The position numbers and the translations under genes are program-made. Under the pieces are notes generated by a model that had not been told where the DNA came from, did not search any database, and saw only the letters and a list, made by a program, of their open reading frames with translations. A stretch of DNA of 64,000 bases from Yponomeuta sedellus (Eukaryota; Arthropoda; Insecta; Lepidoptera; Yponomeutidae): positions 23,587,615 through 23,651,614 of the forward strand of contig OW203723.1 in NCBI GenBank assembly GCA_934045075.1, in the 5' to 3' direction. Of the stretch, positions 63,896-64,000 are shown in pieces; position 1 is the first letter of the stretch; every line of letters begins with the position of its first letter.

Positions 63896-64000
63896 TCTAT
63901 GTATTTATTGTATTAAATCTATAGTCGAGTTAGCACCTGTAACACAAGTCATTTAGTTGTACTTAGTATCGAGGCTAACGAGATCTGTGTAATAAGTCCA

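Noticed and set aside
1..64000. A bacterial-type operon, phage or defence system
   Set aside because: No long ORFs, ribosome-binding sites or gene clusters; all recognisable coding belongs to eukaryotic retrotransposons.

Overview
This window looks like eukaryotic, AT-rich, intergenic or intronic DNA from an insect, most likely a moth or butterfly (Lepidoptera). The basis is the repeat content: tRNA-derived SINEs, LINE tails ending in AATAAA plus TCTTATC or TCTA microsatellites, RTE-like LINE C-termini, a BEL/Pao fragment, and short elements ending in CTAGT next to TAATATTAT. The species cannot be named from the sequence. There is no intact protein-coding gene, rRNA gene, operon or CRISPR array. 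The longest recognisable coding stretch is a decayed BEL/Pao integrase (38459-39139).

The main content is a nested mosaic of mobile elements. About 17 copies or fragments belong to a SINE family (called 5S-SINE here) whose head resembles the internal promoter region of 5S rRNA. Five copies have clear target-site duplications of 8 to 16 bp. About 20 copies or fragments belong to a second SINE (tSINE-1) that carries a foldable tRNA in its middle. It occurs in inverted pairs and in a 310-bp tandem dimer. Four smaller tRNA-SINE groups (tSINE-2 to tSINE-5) and a tail group (repeat F) are also present. LINE remnants include a CR1/Jockey-like reverse transcriptase, several truncated 3' ends, RTE-like C-termini, and about ten 3' fragments of one LINE (LINE-X).

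Layout: 1-6.5 kb, LINE and SINE debris with one foldback element. 6.9-9 kb, a long-TIR element and a 66-bp minisatellite with higher-order structure. 9.7-11.5 kb, a nearly identical 887-bp tandem duplication. 11.6-15 kb, MITE-like elements and a 5S-SINE. 15.5-17.5 kb, a dense tSINE-1 cluster. 18-19.7 kb, a GTGAT microsatellite and 5S-SINEs. 20-36 kb, LINE and SINE debris with two weak exon candidates (24.3 and 32.05 kb). 38-39.4 kb, the BEL/Pao remnant. 42-52.9 kb, more 5S-SINEs, local duplications, a 37-bp-stem hairpin and a probable TTAA-type MITE. 54-64 kb, hairpins, tSINE-1 tandems, LINE fragments and nested insertions.

No pathway links these parts; what joins them is insertion history. 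The nested insertions give a relative order: LINE tails inside SINEs, SINEs inside LINE tails, an LTR-like element inside a 5S-SINE, and a tSINE-1 inside a second copy of that LTR-like element. Coordinates of decayed repeats are approximate, about 5-20 bp at each edge, except where a duplicated target site fixes them.
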